A stretch of DNA of 64,000 nucleotides from Leptolyngbya subtilissima AS-A7 (GCF_039962255.1 NZ_JAMPKY010000001.1:496001-560000); one strand, 5' to 3'. Counted from the stretch's first letter, positions 26,934 through 35,959 are shown. Numbers and translations are program-made. The notes: generated by a model from the letters alone, not told the origin.

Positions 26934-27840
26934 CGTTATCACTCCAAACATTAGTGTGGTGGGATGTCTCCCCGCCCTCACATAGCTCACGGCGGGGCAA
27001 GAGTAGAAAAGTCCGAAATTTTGATTAATTCTCGACCAACCGGTTGATTGATCGTGGCCGTCAAACACTCAGCCTGAAAAAGCAATAAGCCAAGTTAATT
27101 TTGAGATTCAGCTTACAAAAAGCAAATCTACTGTAATCCGGTCGGCTTGCCGGGGTAATTAATTCTGTACAGAGTAGCATGGTTTTTTCTTTGGTTGCTA
27201 GTGCTTATCTGCGTTTTTTGAATCTAATTTCTTAAAGAGTTTACCGCTAATTCAAATGTTTCTGACGCTACAATTTTTAATAAAAACAGACTTTGTGGAA
27301 GCTAAAAAATATCTGATCTACTAAGTTTTTTACTTGATTCTCTATTTAAAGTCCTTTTTTATGGCATTGTTCTTAAGTTATTCAGTGCCTTGAGTGTTTC
27401 TTCAAGAAATGTTGTCTCAATTACTTTTGAGAAACACTTAATGCAAAACATTGTTTTCTGGGCAACAAATATCTTTGCTGACACTTGCAATAGGTAAGGC
27501 AGCTGCCAATGAGTTCAGCAAAATAAGCCGAGATTTTTAATCACTTTTATTTAATCTACTGTAAACCTATCGACAAACCGTTCTTTATGTGGCAACTTGG
27601 TTAAATAAAGTTTTAGATAGCTGCTAAGCCAGATTTTTTGCAAGGTTCTATTAAGTGTCAATAGGGTTGGAAGATGCTCCGACCCATACTCTTTTTGCTG
27701 GCAATATCGCGGCTCATCTCGGTGATGCATCTTGCGGTAGGGCGATTTGTCTTTGCAAGCGCGCTATCTGTAGCAGACCTAGATGAATGACGGTTTGGCA
27801 ATGGCAGTCACTAACCCTAGATTTTGCTGAAGGATGAACG
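26934..27840. other. 900-bp AT-rich gap between tauD-like gene and the BLH gene
   Basis: The longest gene-free stretch in the window, much richer in A/T than the genes around it and with no HIP1 site. It contains the 12-mer AATCTACTGTAA twice (27125-27136 and 27553-27564), the hairpin at 27393, and many T runs. No open frame looks coding. It probably holds divergent promoters or decayed DNA. Confidence 0.5.
27393..27438. other. Inverted repeat within the AT-rich gap
   Basis: AGTGTTTCT (27393-27401) pairs exactly with AGAAACACT (27430-27438), with three more pairs after a one-base bulge. Inside the loop, TCTCAA and TTGAGA form an alternative six-pair stem. It could be an RNA structure or a regulator site. 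Confidence 0.35.
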
Positions 27841-28338
27841 ATGGAATACGGAACAAAGGTGACCGATACCTTGACTACCATGGGGCAGGTGCGAGTCGAA
27901 CAGCTGCAAGAAGCGGTGCAGGAAGGATTCAACTCAGTGTTGAACCTGAGAGTGCCCAATGAGCTGGGGTTTTGGGCCGGGGAGCAGCAGGTCGCAGAGT
28001 CTTTGGGGCTGTGCTATGCCCACATTCCCCTTCGGCTAGAGCATTTAGAAGAAGCGGTGATCGCTCAAATTTTGCGGCAGCTCGATCAGTTACCTAAGCC
28101 GGTGTTGGTACACTGTGCGGCTGGAATGCGATCGACCGCTATTGCCCTATTGAGCACTGCGATCGCCGAACGACTCACCCCCGAGCAAACCGTCGAAAAA
28201 GCCTACGCCATTGGCTTTCATTACATCGACAACACCCTAGTCAGTCCCCAGCTTAAGGAGCGTTTTTTCGACTATGTGGCCCAGCATTCTAAGGCGAAGC
28301 ATCCGGCGGAGCCTCAAATTGAGGCCTGGGCAGCCTGA
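27841..28338 (+). CDS. BLH/DUF442-type sulfurtransferase- or phosphatase-like protein
   Basis: A 165-residue protein of the beta-lactamase-hydrolase-like (BLH, DUF442) family. The active loop HCAAGMRS (Cys92) has the C-x4-R spacing of rhodanese-like enzymes and sits after the strand PVLV. The N-terminal VRVEQLQEAVQEGFNSVLNLRVPNE is typical. In other bacteria BLH is fused or adjacent to a persulfide dioxygenase in sulfide detoxification. Here it stands alone, 280 bp before an OsmC gene in a sulfur-rich neighbourhood. Handling of sulfane sulfur released from an organosulfur compound is a reasonable inference. Confidence 0.85.
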   Translation: MEYGTKVTDTLTTMGQVRVEQLQEAVQEGFNSVLNLRVPNELGFWAGEQQVAESLGLCYAHIPLRLEHLEEAVIAQILRQLDQLPKPVLVHCAAGMRSTAIALLSTAIAERLTPEQTVEKAYAIGFHYIDNTLVSPQLKERFFDYVAQHSKAKHPAEPQIEAWAA

Positions 28339-28415
28339 GTAAAAAGGTATGGATGGGAGGGGGTGGGCGGAAGATATCTCCTGCCCATCCTGAGCCCGAG
28401 CATCGACTATCAATT

Positions 28416-28432
28416 CAAATTAAATCTCAATT
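28416..28432 (-). promoter_or_regulatory. Candidate regulon motif, copy 1
   Basis: Read on the minus strand this is AATTGAGATTTAATTTG. It resembles two sites before other genes of the island (34915 and 41555). It lies about 185 bp before the osmC-like gene at 28617. The match is short and one base longer than the others. Confidence 0.3.
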
Positions 28433-28616
28433 GGAATTCAATCGGCTTGCATTTCAAGCCAAGTTATGGCAATCTTCAGTTTCAACAACAGCAATTTCCT
28501 CCGACAGGTTGACACGATTCGGCTTCTAGCCAGGCCGAATTCTCGAGTGCAGAAGTAGCCCTAAGAGAATGCCTCAGGCTTTCTTCTGATTGAATTGTGT
28601 AGAACGTTCTATTTGA

Positions 28617-29162
28617 ATGCATGCAATGACTCAACTAACTGCTAAAAGCCAAGGACTGCGCCCTGTGAGCCCAGAGGGTCTGAAGGGACTAGCCGAAAAG
28701 GCGCGCAACAACCCCAATGCGATCGCTACCGTCAAGGCCAAAACTATTTGTGAAGGTCAGTTTCGCAATCTCACCTACGTGCGCGATCTGCCTGCTCACG
28801 TGATCGACGAGCCTCCCACGTTGTTGGGGCAGGACACCGCGCCCAACCCCTCGGAGGCCGTGCTAGCGGCGTTGGGTTCTTGCCTGTCTGTGGGTATTCA
28901 TGCCAACGCCATCGGGCGCGGCATTCAGCTCACCAAGCTGGAACTGGAGTTGGAGGGCGACATCAACATTACGGGCGTTTGGGGCATTGGCGACCTTTCG
29001 GAAAAGCGCCTGGGCTTTAGCGACATTCGCGTCAAAGTCAATATTGAGGGCAATGCCAGCCGCGAAGAGCTGGACAACTTGGTGGCCCACGCCAACGATT
29101 GGTCGCCTGTGGCCAATACCCTACGGCTGCCGGTGAACGTCGAGGTTGCCCTGGCCCAGTAA
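28617..29162 (+). CDS. OsmC-family protein (first copy)
   Basis: A 181-residue protein of the OsmC/Ohr superfamily, which uses reactive cysteines to reduce organic peroxides or handle thiols. The family helix is EAVLAALGSCLSVGIHANAIG with Cys89; a second cysteine at residue 45 (KTICEGQF) is earlier than in typical OsmC, so the usual two-cysteine centre is not obvious. The start may be at 28617 or at the third ATG (28626). It precedes a SfnB/DszC-like monooxygenase by about 80 bp, and OsmC proteins of this kind often accompany organosulfur genes. Confidence 0.88.
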   Translation: MHAMTQLTAKSQGLRPVSPEGLKGLAEKARNNPNAIATVKAKTICEGQFRNLTYVRDLPAHVIDEPPTLLGQDTAPNPSEAVLAALGSCLSVGIHANAIGRGIQLTKLELELEGDINITGVWGIGDLSEKRLGFSDIRVKVNIEGNASREELDNLVAHANDWSPVANTLRLPVNVEVALAQ

Positions 29163-29188
29163 GAAGTGAGGATTGGGGGAACGGCCCA

Positions 29189-29240
29189 GCACCCCTACTC
29201 CATCACTCCCCGACCCCTTACTCCTTACCCCCTCACCCCC
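29189..29240 (+). repeat. C-rich pyrimidine intergenic string
   Basis: A run of C/T-rich words of the type CCCCTACTCCATCACTCCCC fills the gap between the OsmC gene and the next start codon. Similar strings occur at 32571, 39760, 49731 and 63882. Confidence 0.7.
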
Positions 29241-30394
29241 ATGCTCCCCAACGCCCTACTCGATCGCGCCTCGGAACCTTTCCCGCCAGCGGTGGTTCCC
29301 TTTGACCTTGCAGAGATTCAAAGCGCGATCGACCAGCATCTAGCTCCTCTGGTGCCCGCCATTGACCAAGAGGGGGTTTATCCCAGCCAGTTTATGCACC
29401 GCCTGGGCGCTCTGGGTGGCTTTGGCCAGACCTTCAGCCCTGACTTTGGCGGCCGGGGTCATGGGTTTCGCGCGGCGGTGCAGGTGATTGAGGCGGTGTC
29501 TCAAACCTGCCTGTGCACGGGGTTTATTACCTGGTGCCACATCGCCTGCGTCTGGTATGTCCAAAACGCCGACAACGTTGCTCTAAAGGAGCATTTGCTG
29601 CCCCAGATTGCCAACGGTGAGGTGCTGGCGGGGACGGGGCTGTCGAACCCGATGAAGCACTTTGCGGCGATCGAAAAAATTGCCCTGGTAGCTGAACGGC
29701 GAGAGGGGGGTATGTAATCGACGGGCTACTGCCTTGGGTATCGAACCTAGGGCCGGGGCACTACTTTGCAGTGGTGGCCAAAATTGCCGGCAGCGATGAC
29801 TACCTGATGGCGATTGTTTCCGATCGCCTGCCGGGACTAACCCTGAAATCGACGGCTCACTTCATTGCCCTAGAGGGCAGCAACACCTTTAGCTGCCAAC
29901 TGCGCCAGGTATTTGTATCCGACGAATGGATTTTGGCAGCCCCCTGCGCCGACTATATCGATCGCATTAAGCCAGGCTTCGTGCTGGCCCAGGTAGGCAT
30001 GGGGCTGGGGGTTATCCAGGCCTGCGTTGACAGCATGAAGCGGTCGAATCAGCGCTATGACCATGTAAACAACTACCTAGATGATTCGGTAGATCGCATT
30101 GAGGCAGATTTGGGGCGGTTGCGATCGCAGACCTACGCCCTGGCTGACACCCTCAATGCGCGGCCCCCCTACTGTGACCCTGGCTTCTTGCGACGGGTGG
30201 TGCAGGCCCGGGCCGACGCCTCCGAGCTGTCGCTGCGGGCCTCCCAGGCCGATATGCTCCACGCCGGGGCCAGGAGCTATTTGCAGGGAGGGGCGATCGA
30301 GCGCCGTCTGCGCGAAGCCTACTTTGTGGCCATGGTCACCCCGGCTCTCAAGCATTTGAAAAAAGTCTTGCAGAATCTACCTGCTACCCCATAA
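29241..30394 (+). pseudogene. Acyl-CoA-dehydrogenase-fold monooxygenase (DszC/SfnB-like), frameshifted
   Basis: Together the two frames encode about 384 residues with the acyl-CoA dehydrogenase fold: helical N-terminus, flavin-binding middle (GTGLSNPMKHFAAIEKIALVAE) and C-terminal four-helix bundle. Members such as DszC and SfnB use reduced flavin and oxygen on sulfur compounds (thiophenes, dimethyl sulfone); true acyl-CoA dehydrogenases are the alternative. The frame breaks near 29707: after ERREGG a run of six G leads to a stop, and adding one G restores GYVIDGLLPWVSNLGPGHYF, which continues to 30394. If the missing base is a read error, the enzyme is intact. I begin at the ATG at 29241. 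It runs 19 bp into the ABC-importer operon. Confidence 0.8.
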
Positions 30395-30413
30395 TCCGGA
30401 GCGCATCAGTCCT

Positions 30414-31244
30414 ATGAATGCTCGATTGCATCCGTCTTCGTCCCCGGTTGTCCAGGGAAATTCGACTGACCGTGCTGCCTTAGTGGTGGACGATCTGGCC
30501 AAGCAGTACACCACCCCTCAGGGACCGTTCACGGTCTTTGACGGCATTCACCTGACGGTGCAGTCCGGTGAGATTGTCTGCCTGCTGGGGGCCAGCGGCT
30601 GCGGTAAGTCCTCTTTGCTCTCCACCATTGGCGGGCTACAACCAGCAGACCGGGGGCACATCTACCTACAAGGCGATCGCATTCAGTCCCCCGATCCCCG
30701 CATTGGGCTGATCTTTCAGGAGGCCGCCCTGTTGCCCTGGCTGACGGTGCAGCACAACGTTGCCCTGGGCCTACAGCTCAGCCACATGCCGCGCCTCTCG
30801 CGTCCGGCACTGCGCAGCCGCATTGACCAGGCCTTGCTCAGTGTAGGGCTAGAAAAATTCCACCGCACCTATCCCCGCCAGCTCTCGGGGGGGATGGCCC
30901 AGCGGGTCGCGATCGCCCGCACGATTGCCCGCGATCCGCAACTACTGCTGATGGATGAACCCTTCAGCGCCCTCGACGCCATTACCCGGCTAGAGATGCA
31001 GCAGCTCCTGCTGGGGATTATCGCTCAGCAGCGTTGTGCTGCCCTGCTGGTTACCCACGACATCGACGAGGCGCTGCTGCTGGGCGATCGCATTTTGCTG
31101 ATGAGTCGCAACCCTGGTCGTATCTATCGCGAATGGGTTGTCACCACTCCCCAGCCGCGAGTGCGCCACACCGAAGGCTTGATGGCCCTGCGCGCCGAGA
31201 TCTTCACCGCTTTATCTGAAGTGATGGCTCGCTCCACCCTATAA
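30414..31244 (+). CDS. ABC importer ATP-binding protein, SsuB/TauB type
   Basis: A 276-residue ATPase. Walker A is GASGCGKSS, the signature LSGGMAQRVAIART and Walker B LLLMDEPFSALD are intact, and the D-loop/H-loop VTHDIDEALLLGDR follows. The sequence falls in the nitrate/sulfonate/taurine importer group. It forms one transcript with the binding protein (27 bp downstream) and the permease, and follows the DszC-like gene by 19 bp. Import of a sulfonate-type or related organosulfur compound is inferred; nitrate or pyrimidine precursors are other known substrates of this group. Confidence 0.92.
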   Translation: MNARLHPSSSPVVQGNSTDRAALVVDDLAKQYTTPQGPFTVFDGIHLTVQSGEIVCLLGASGCGKSSLLSTIGGLQPADRGHIYLQGDRIQSPDPRIGLIFQEAALLPWLTVQHNVALGLQLSHMPRLSRPALRSRIDQALLSVGLEKFHRTYPRQLSGGMAQRVAIARTIARDPQLLLMDEPFSALDAITRLEMQQLLLGIIAQQRCAALLVTHDIDEALLLGDRILLMSRNPGRIYREWVVTTPQPRVRHTEGLMALRAEIFTALSEVMARSTL

Positions 31245-31271
31245 CTCCCACCCATCCCCCCCCAATCCTTT

Positions 31272-32552
31272 ATGAACTCTCTCTGTGCCTGCTGCGGCCT
31301 CAACCGCCGCAACTTTCTTAAACTTGCCTCCCTCTTCTCTGGCTCTGCGGCCCTCAGTGTAGTCGCCGGGGGCTGTGGTACCCAGTCCACTACCGCTGAG
31401 AACACCGCTTCTGAAAGTACGCCAGCGCCGAATACCGCCGCTGGCAATCTCGATCAGCCTGTCAAAATTGGCTATCTGCCCATTCTCGACGCCTCTCCCC
31501 TGCTGATTGCCCACGCCAATCAACTCTACGAAGCCGAAGGACTCACCACCGAGCAGCCCATTCTGTTTCGCTCTTGGGCCGACATTGTCGAAGCCTTTTT
31601 GGCTCGACAGGTTAACGTGGTGCACTTGCTCAGCCCCATTACTGTATGGCTGCGCTACGGTGCTCAAAAAGTACCCGGCAAAATCGTCGCCTGGAACCAC
31701 ACCGACGGTTCAGCCCTCACGGTTCAGCCCGATATTAATGATGTAAAAGATCTGGGCGGCAAGGTGATCGCCGTACCCTTCTGGTACTCCATTCACAATG
31801 TGGTGCTGCAACAACTGCTGGGACAGGCGGGTCTCACGGTGGTAACTAAGGCTGGCACCGAGCCGATTCAGCCCGATGAAGTCAACCTGGTTGTCATGCC
31901 GCCCCCTGAGATGGTGTCGGCTCTGGCTAACAAAAGCATTGCTGGCTACATCGTGGCTGAACCCTTCAACGCTGCTGGTGAAACCTCCGGCAACGGCAAG
32001 GTACTGCGGTTTACCGGAGACGTGTGGAAAAACCACGCCTGCTGCGTCGTCTTTTTGCACGAAGACGACCTTACCCAGCGCCCGGAGTGGGCCCAGGGCG
32101 TGGTGAATGCTGTTGTCAAGAGCCAAGTCTGGATTCGCGATCATCGCGCCGAGGCGGCCAAACTGCTCTCAAAAGAAGGGGGCAGCTACACTCCCCACCC
32201 CGAGGCGGTGCTGCAAAAAGTGCTCACTGGCTTCGATGCTGCCGCCTACGCCAAACAGGGAGCAATTCAACACCCCGACTGGGCCGCCCAGCGTATCGAT
32301 TTCCAGCCATACCCTTTCCCCTCCTACACCGAGGAGCTGGTGCGGTTGCTCCAGCAAACCCAGGTGGAGGGCGACAACGGCTTTCTACAGGGGCTACAGC
32401 CCGCCGAGGTGGCCCGCGACCTGGTAGATGACTCCTTCGTAAAGCAGGCCTTGCAGGCGGTAGGCGGCCCCCAAGTCTTTGGCCTACCCGACTCCCTACT
32501 GCGCGAAGAAACCCTCCAAGTCGCCCGTCTAGAGCATTCATCGCAGGCCTAG
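31272..32552 (+). CDS. ABC importer substrate-binding protein, SsuA/TauA-like
   Basis: A 426-residue exported binding protein, longer than SsuA or TauA (about 320). The N-terminus has a twin-arginine motif (NRRNFLKLA, residues 11-19) and a hydrophobic stretch ending in VAGGC at Cys35, so it is probably Tat-exported and possibly lipid-anchored. The NMT1/SsuA-type fold begins with VKIGYLPILDASPLLIAHANQLYEAEGL. Several cysteines precede the Tat motif (CACC). It binds the substrate outside the membrane for the adjacent permease and ATPase. The specificity cannot be read from the sequence. Confidence 0.9.
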   Translation: MNSLCACCGLNRRNFLKLASLFSGSAALSVVAGGCGTQSTTAENTASESTPAPNTAAGNLDQPVKIGYLPILDASPLLIAHANQLYEAEGLTTEQPILFRSWADIVEAFLARQVNVVHLLSPITVWLRYGAQKVPGKIVAWNHTDGSALTVQPDINDVKDLGGKVIAVPFWYSIHNVVLQQLLGQAGLTVVTKAGTEPIQPDEVNLVVMPPPEMVSALANKSIAGYIVAEPFNAAGETSGNGKVLRFTGDVWKNHACCVVFLHEDDLTQRPEWAQGVVNAVVKSQVWIRDHRAEAAKLLSKEGGSYTPHPEAVLQKVLTGFDAAAYAKQGAIQHPDWAAQRIDFQPYPFPSYTEELVRLLQQTQVEGDNGFLQGLQPAEVARDLVDDSFVKQALQAVGGPQVFGLPDSLLREETLQVARLEHSSQA

Positions 32553-32570
32553 GTTGTCAGCGGTCGGAGT

Positions 32571-32633
32571 TCTGAACACTCCCCCCACCCATCCACCCGC
32601 CACCCATCCACCCCCTACCCCTACCCCTCACCC
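32571..32633 (+). repeat. C-rich pyrimidine intergenic string
   Basis: Repeats of CACCCATCCACC and CTACCCCTACCC fill the space between the binding-protein and permease genes. Its wording is close to the strings at 29189 and 63882. Confidence 0.7.
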
Positions 32634-33413
32634 ATGTCCCTCACCGCCGCTCCACCCCGCCGCCACCTTCGCTCCGCCCTTCCCATCTCCCTCTGGGGAT
32701 TGCTTGGGACGCTGCTGCTCTGGTGGCTGGCTACCACGCCCCTGTGGCACAGCGGTGTGATTGGCGATTTTTCACCGGAGCGAGCCTTTGCGGCGATCGG
32801 GCAGCTCGTGGTTTCGGGAGCGATCTTCCCGCACATTTGGGCCAGCCTGCGGCGGGTATTTGTGGGCCTGTTCGCCGCTACGCTGATTGGCATTCCTCTG
32901 GGGTTGTTGATTGGCCTGTCGCGGGTGCTGGAGCAGGCGACATCGGTGCTGTTTCAGTTCGTGAGGATGATTTCACCGGTGTCGTGGATGCCGGTGGCGG
33001 TGATGGTGTTTGGCATTGGCGACTGGCCAGTCTACTTTTTGCTGACGGTGGCCGCCGTTTGGCCGCTGATATTGAATGCGGCAGCGGGGGTGGCAGCGGT
33101 CGATCGCCGCTGGCTACTGCTGTCGCGCAGTCTCTGCGCCACCCGTTGGGAAACCGTGGCGAAGGTGATTATGCCCGCGACGATTCCCCACTTGCTGACG
33201 GGGCTACGGTTGGCCGTGGGCATTATTTGGATTGTGCTGGTGCCGGCAGAAATGCTAGGGGTGAGAGCAGGGTTGGGCTATTTTATTTTGGATACCCGCG
33301 ATCGCCTCGCCTATTCAGAGCTGCTGGCTGGCATCTTGATCATTGGTGCGATCGGCTACCTGCTTGACGCCACCTTTCGCTGGGCGAATCAGGTCTGGCA
33401 GCATCGGTCATAA
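32634..33413 (+). CDS. ABC importer permease, SsuC/TauC type
   Basis: A 259-residue inner-membrane permease with about six helices. The binding-protein-dependent transport signature appears as an EAA-like loop (SLCATRWETVAKVIMPATIPHLLTGLRLAVGIIWIVLV). It completes the importer with the two preceding genes. The first 20 residues (MSLTAAPPRRHLRSALP) are Pro/Arg-rich and may be an extension translated from the C-rich spacer. A TetR-type regulator follows 53 bp later. Confidence 0.92.
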   Translation: MSLTAAPPRRHLRSALPISLWGLLGTLLLWWLATTPLWHSGVIGDFSPERAFAAIGQLVVSGAIFPHIWASLRRVFVGLFAATLIGIPLGLLIGLSRVLEQATSVLFQFVRMISPVSWMPVAVMVFGIGDWPVYFLLTVAAVWPLILNAAAGVAAVDRRWLLLSRSLCATRWETVAKVIMPATIPHLLTGLRLAVGIIWIVLVPAEMLGVRAGLGYFILDTRDRLAYSELLAGILIIGAIGYLLDATFRWANQVWQHRS

Positions 33414-33466
33414 TCTTACTCAGACCTGATTAACTCTAGGCTGATCGCATTGGAGCAACGCCAGGG

Positions 33467-34078
33467 ATGGTTCATCGCAAACGCACCCGTGAAGACATCC
33501 TTGAGGCCATGCTTGGCAGGGTGCACCGCAAGGGGCTAAATGGCATCGGGCTCAATGAGCTGTTCAAGGTGAGTGGGGCCTCCTCTGGCAGCTTTTACAA
33601 TTATTTTGCCTCTAAAGATGAGCTGGGCCACGCGCTAATTGATTTTGACTGGCAGCGGCTCAAGACCCACCTGATCGACCCGGCTGCTGCCCAGGCCGAT
33701 GACCCCATTGCCCAGATTTTCTGGATGATTGATGCGTTGGAAGCCAAGCACATCAACGGCGGCGACTGCTTTGGCTGCTTTCTCGGCAACCTAGTGGTGG
33801 ATTTAGCTGAGTACGACCCGGCCTATCGCAACCATTTGATTGAAGTGTTTAAGCAGTGGCAGCAGGCGTTTGCCAATCGACTGGTCTTGGCTACGGCCAA
33901 GCTCAAGCCAGGGGTTGAGCCTCAAGCCCTGGCGGAAGAACTCTTGACGCTAATTCAGGGGGTGCTGCTGCTGGGGCGGCTTTACCAGCAGCCCCAGCGG
34001 TTAAAGGCCGGATTTGACCAGGTGCGCCGCCACCTGCGCGAGGCTTTGATAGAAGAACCTGGTACTGGGTTGGGATGA
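33467..34078 (+). CDS. TetR/AcrR-family regulator
   Basis: A 203-residue one-component repressor. The N-terminal helix-turn-helix (RTREDILEAMLGRVHRKGLNGIGLNELFKVSGASSGSFYNYFASKDEL, in parts, residues 4-55) is standard; the C-terminal half is the ligand-binding domain with a GDCFGC pair of cysteines near residues 100-105. Those cysteines could sense oxidants or a thiol compound (inferred). It follows the importer permease on the same strand and may control the island. Confidence 0.9.
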   Translation: MVHRKRTREDILEAMLGRVHRKGLNGIGLNELFKVSGASSGSFYNYFASKDELGHALIDFDWQRLKTHLIDPAAAQADDPIAQIFWMIDALEAKHINGGDCFGCFLGNLVVDLAEYDPAYRNHLIEVFKQWQQAFANRLVLATAKLKPGVEPQALAEELLTLIQGVLLLGRLYQQPQRLKAGFDQVRRHLREALIEEPGTGLG

Positions 34079-34371
34079 ATTTGACGGGCGGGGTGGATGG
34101 GTTTGGGGGAGTGGTTAGATTTTGGTAGGGTTGTCGGTGGCGGCGTAGGTCTCGCCAGGGCGATCGCGGTAAATTACATCGTGCGCCACCCAGACTGTAG
34201 CCCGACGTTTTCTCACACCAGGGCGAAATACAAAAGCCCAAACCGAGTGAACTCGGCCCAGGCAGCAACTCAGCGTTAGTTGCGATCGCCCACTATGGCT
34301 ACCGCAAAGATTGAGGGCAGAGGCAATGGAGGGGCCACAACGACCGATCGTTAACCATCGCCCGCTACGCC
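34079..34371. other. Intergenic stretch between tetR and the second osmC gene
   Basis: Nearly 300 bp between convergent genes. I see one HIP1-like GCGATCGC site near 34283 and no convincing gene or terminator. Confidence 0.4.
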
Positions 34372-34845
34372 CTAGGCTCGAATCGACCAGTGGTTGCTAA
34401 TTGGGATGCCGCTGCGCTGGAACAGCTGAAAAATAGGACATCGGCGCTCGGTCTCAGCTTGTAGGGTTTGAAAATCTGTGGCCGATGCACTGGTATCCAC
34501 CACTGCGCGAATGGCAACCTGTTCAAAGTTAGGGTTGCCGTTTCGCGAGCCATTCACCAGCACAGCGGTGTCGAGGTCTGCGCGAATGTCAAACTCAAAG
34601 CCATTGAGCTGAATACCCAGATCCTTCGCAACCAGCTGAGCCGTGACCTGGGAGCAGGAGATCAGCGAACTCAGGGCATAGGCAATGGGGCTAGGGTGCT
34701 CGTCGTGCCCGCCAAACACCGGCGCTCCGTCAACCTGAATGATGTGCTGGGAGCCATCAATTTCAATAACTTGAGCCACCCCCTTGCCCTGAGAACGCAG
34801 TTTAAATGTGGCAGTCGTTGGCTTGACGCGAATAGCTGCGGTCAT
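34372..34845 (-). CDS. OsmC-family protein (second copy)
   Basis: A 157-residue OsmC/Ohr-superfamily protein with the two expected cysteines: Cys64 in SSLISCSQVTAQLVAKDLGI and Cys136 in ETERRCPIFQLFQRSG. This is the arrangement of an active peroxidase/thiol-handling centre, unlike the copy at 28617. Acting in the cytoplasm, it may remove peroxides or sulfenates formed by the flavin enzymes nearby (inferred). It is transcribed toward tetR, with a candidate regulon motif 70 bp upstream. Confidence 0.92.
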   Translation of the reverse strand: MTAAIRVKPTTATFKLRSQGKGVAQVIEIDGSQHIIQVDGAPVFGGHDEHPSPIAYALSSLISCSQVTAQLVAKDLGIQLNGFEFDIRADLDTAVLVNGSRNGNPNFEQVAIRAVVDTSASATDFQTLQAETERRCPIFQLFQRSGIPISNHWSIRA

Positions 34846-34914
34846 AGATTGTTCCGGTGTGAATGTTAGCTGCGACTGGAATCATCCTTCCACACCTCGC
34901 TTGAAATTGATGTG

Positions 34915-34936
34915 AATCGAGATACATTTACAAATG
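34915..34936 (+). promoter_or_regulatory. Candidate regulon motif, copy 2
   Basis: AATCGAGATACATTT followed by ACAAATG, which also contains the dyad CATTT-GT-AAATG on the opposite strand. It shares GAGATACATTT exactly with the site at 41555. It lies in the promoter region of the second osmC gene. Confidence 0.4.
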
Positions 34937-34969
34937 AATTGGAGTTATTCTGTCTCTCCTTCTCACCCT

Positions 34970-35959
34970 TCACTCAATCACCTCCCGCCTCAGTTGCGGA
35001 AACACCTTCCCCACTTTCCCCAGCACATAGTCGCCATAGGTGCCCTCAAACAGGCTCAGGCTAGCCCCATCCCAGCGCTCCTGCCAGTTGTCCGGTTGTG
35101 ATTCAACCAGTGTGGGGATGGGCTGAATCTTAGCCTCAAAATTGGGGTCAAAGAAAAACGGAAAAGAGAGCCGGTCGTGGCCCGATCGATTCTTTACTCG
35201 GTGGGGCGTAGAGCGGTATAGGCCGCCAGTGATGCGATCGAGCATGTCGCCGATGTTGCAGATAAAGGTATTGGGAACAGGCGGAGCCTCAATCCAATGG
35301 CCTTGAGACTTTACCTGTAGACCTCCTAGGTGGTCCTGCTTGAGAATGGTCAACAGACCGTAGTCGGTGTGCTCGCCGACCCCCCACTGGTCGCTATCAC
35401 TGGCTGCCGCAGGATAGTTAAAAATGCGAAATAAAGTTAGCGGGTCGTGGGTATAGCGCTCCTCGAAATAATCTGCCTCCAGCCCCAAACTAAGCGCAAT
35501 TCCTCGCATTAAGACGTGACCCAGCTCCGTCATCGCCGCCATGTAGTCCAACACTGTCTGGCGCAGTTCGGGCAGTGTGGCGGGGAAAAGGTTCTGCCCG
35601 TGCAGAGGGGTGCCCGCCTTCACCAGAGGATGGCTATTGTCAAGTTCGGCCCCCAGGTAAAGCCCCTCCTTTAAATCAGGTTTGCCCGACGTCAACTCTC
35701 CCCCGACCGGGAAGTAACCCCGCCAGGCCCGCCCGCCTTTGGCCATGGCAATTTGCAGTTTGACAGCCGCATCTTGGGCAAAAAACTGACGACTGAGGGT
35801 TTCGAGCCGCTGCTGCAAGCTCTGGTCAACGCCGTGGCCGGTGATATAAAAGAACCCATACTGGCGACAGGCTTGCCCCAGCTGCTCGGCCACCACGGTG
35901 GATGACCCTAAGGAGGTACGCAACAACGTGATGTCGATGATGGGGATAGTCTCTAACAC
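34970..35959 (-). CDS. Isopenicillin-N-synthase-like 2-oxoglutarate/Fe(II) oxygenase
   Basis: A 329-residue non-heme iron oxygenase. The N-terminal DIOX_N domain begins IPIIDITLLR; the catalytic jelly-roll has the HxD pair in VGEHTDYGLLTIL, the distal histidine in STPHRVKN and the RLS motif in DRLSFPFFF. It starts at a GTG (35957-35959). Relatives hydroxylate or cyclise small molecules, including sulfur-bearing peptides, but the substrate cannot be told here. It lies 124 bp upstream of the second osmC gene on the same strand, so both may form a unit. Confidence 0.9.
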   Translation of the reverse strand: MLETIPIIDITLLRTSLGSSTVVAEQLGQACRQYGFFYITGHGVDQSLQQRLETLSRQFFAQDAAVKLQIAMAKGGRAWRGYFPVGGELTSGKPDLKEGLYLGAELDNSHPLVKAGTPLHGQNLFPATLPELRQTVLDYMAAMTELGHVLMRGIALSLGLEADYFEERYTHDPLTLFRIFNYPAAASDSDQWGVGEHTDYGLLTILKQDHLGGLQVKSQGHWIEAPPVPNTFICNIGDMLDRITGGLYRSTPHRVKNRSGHDRLSFPFFFDPNFEAKIQPIPTLVESQPDNWQERWDGASLSLFEGTYGDYVLGKVGKVFPQLRREVIE

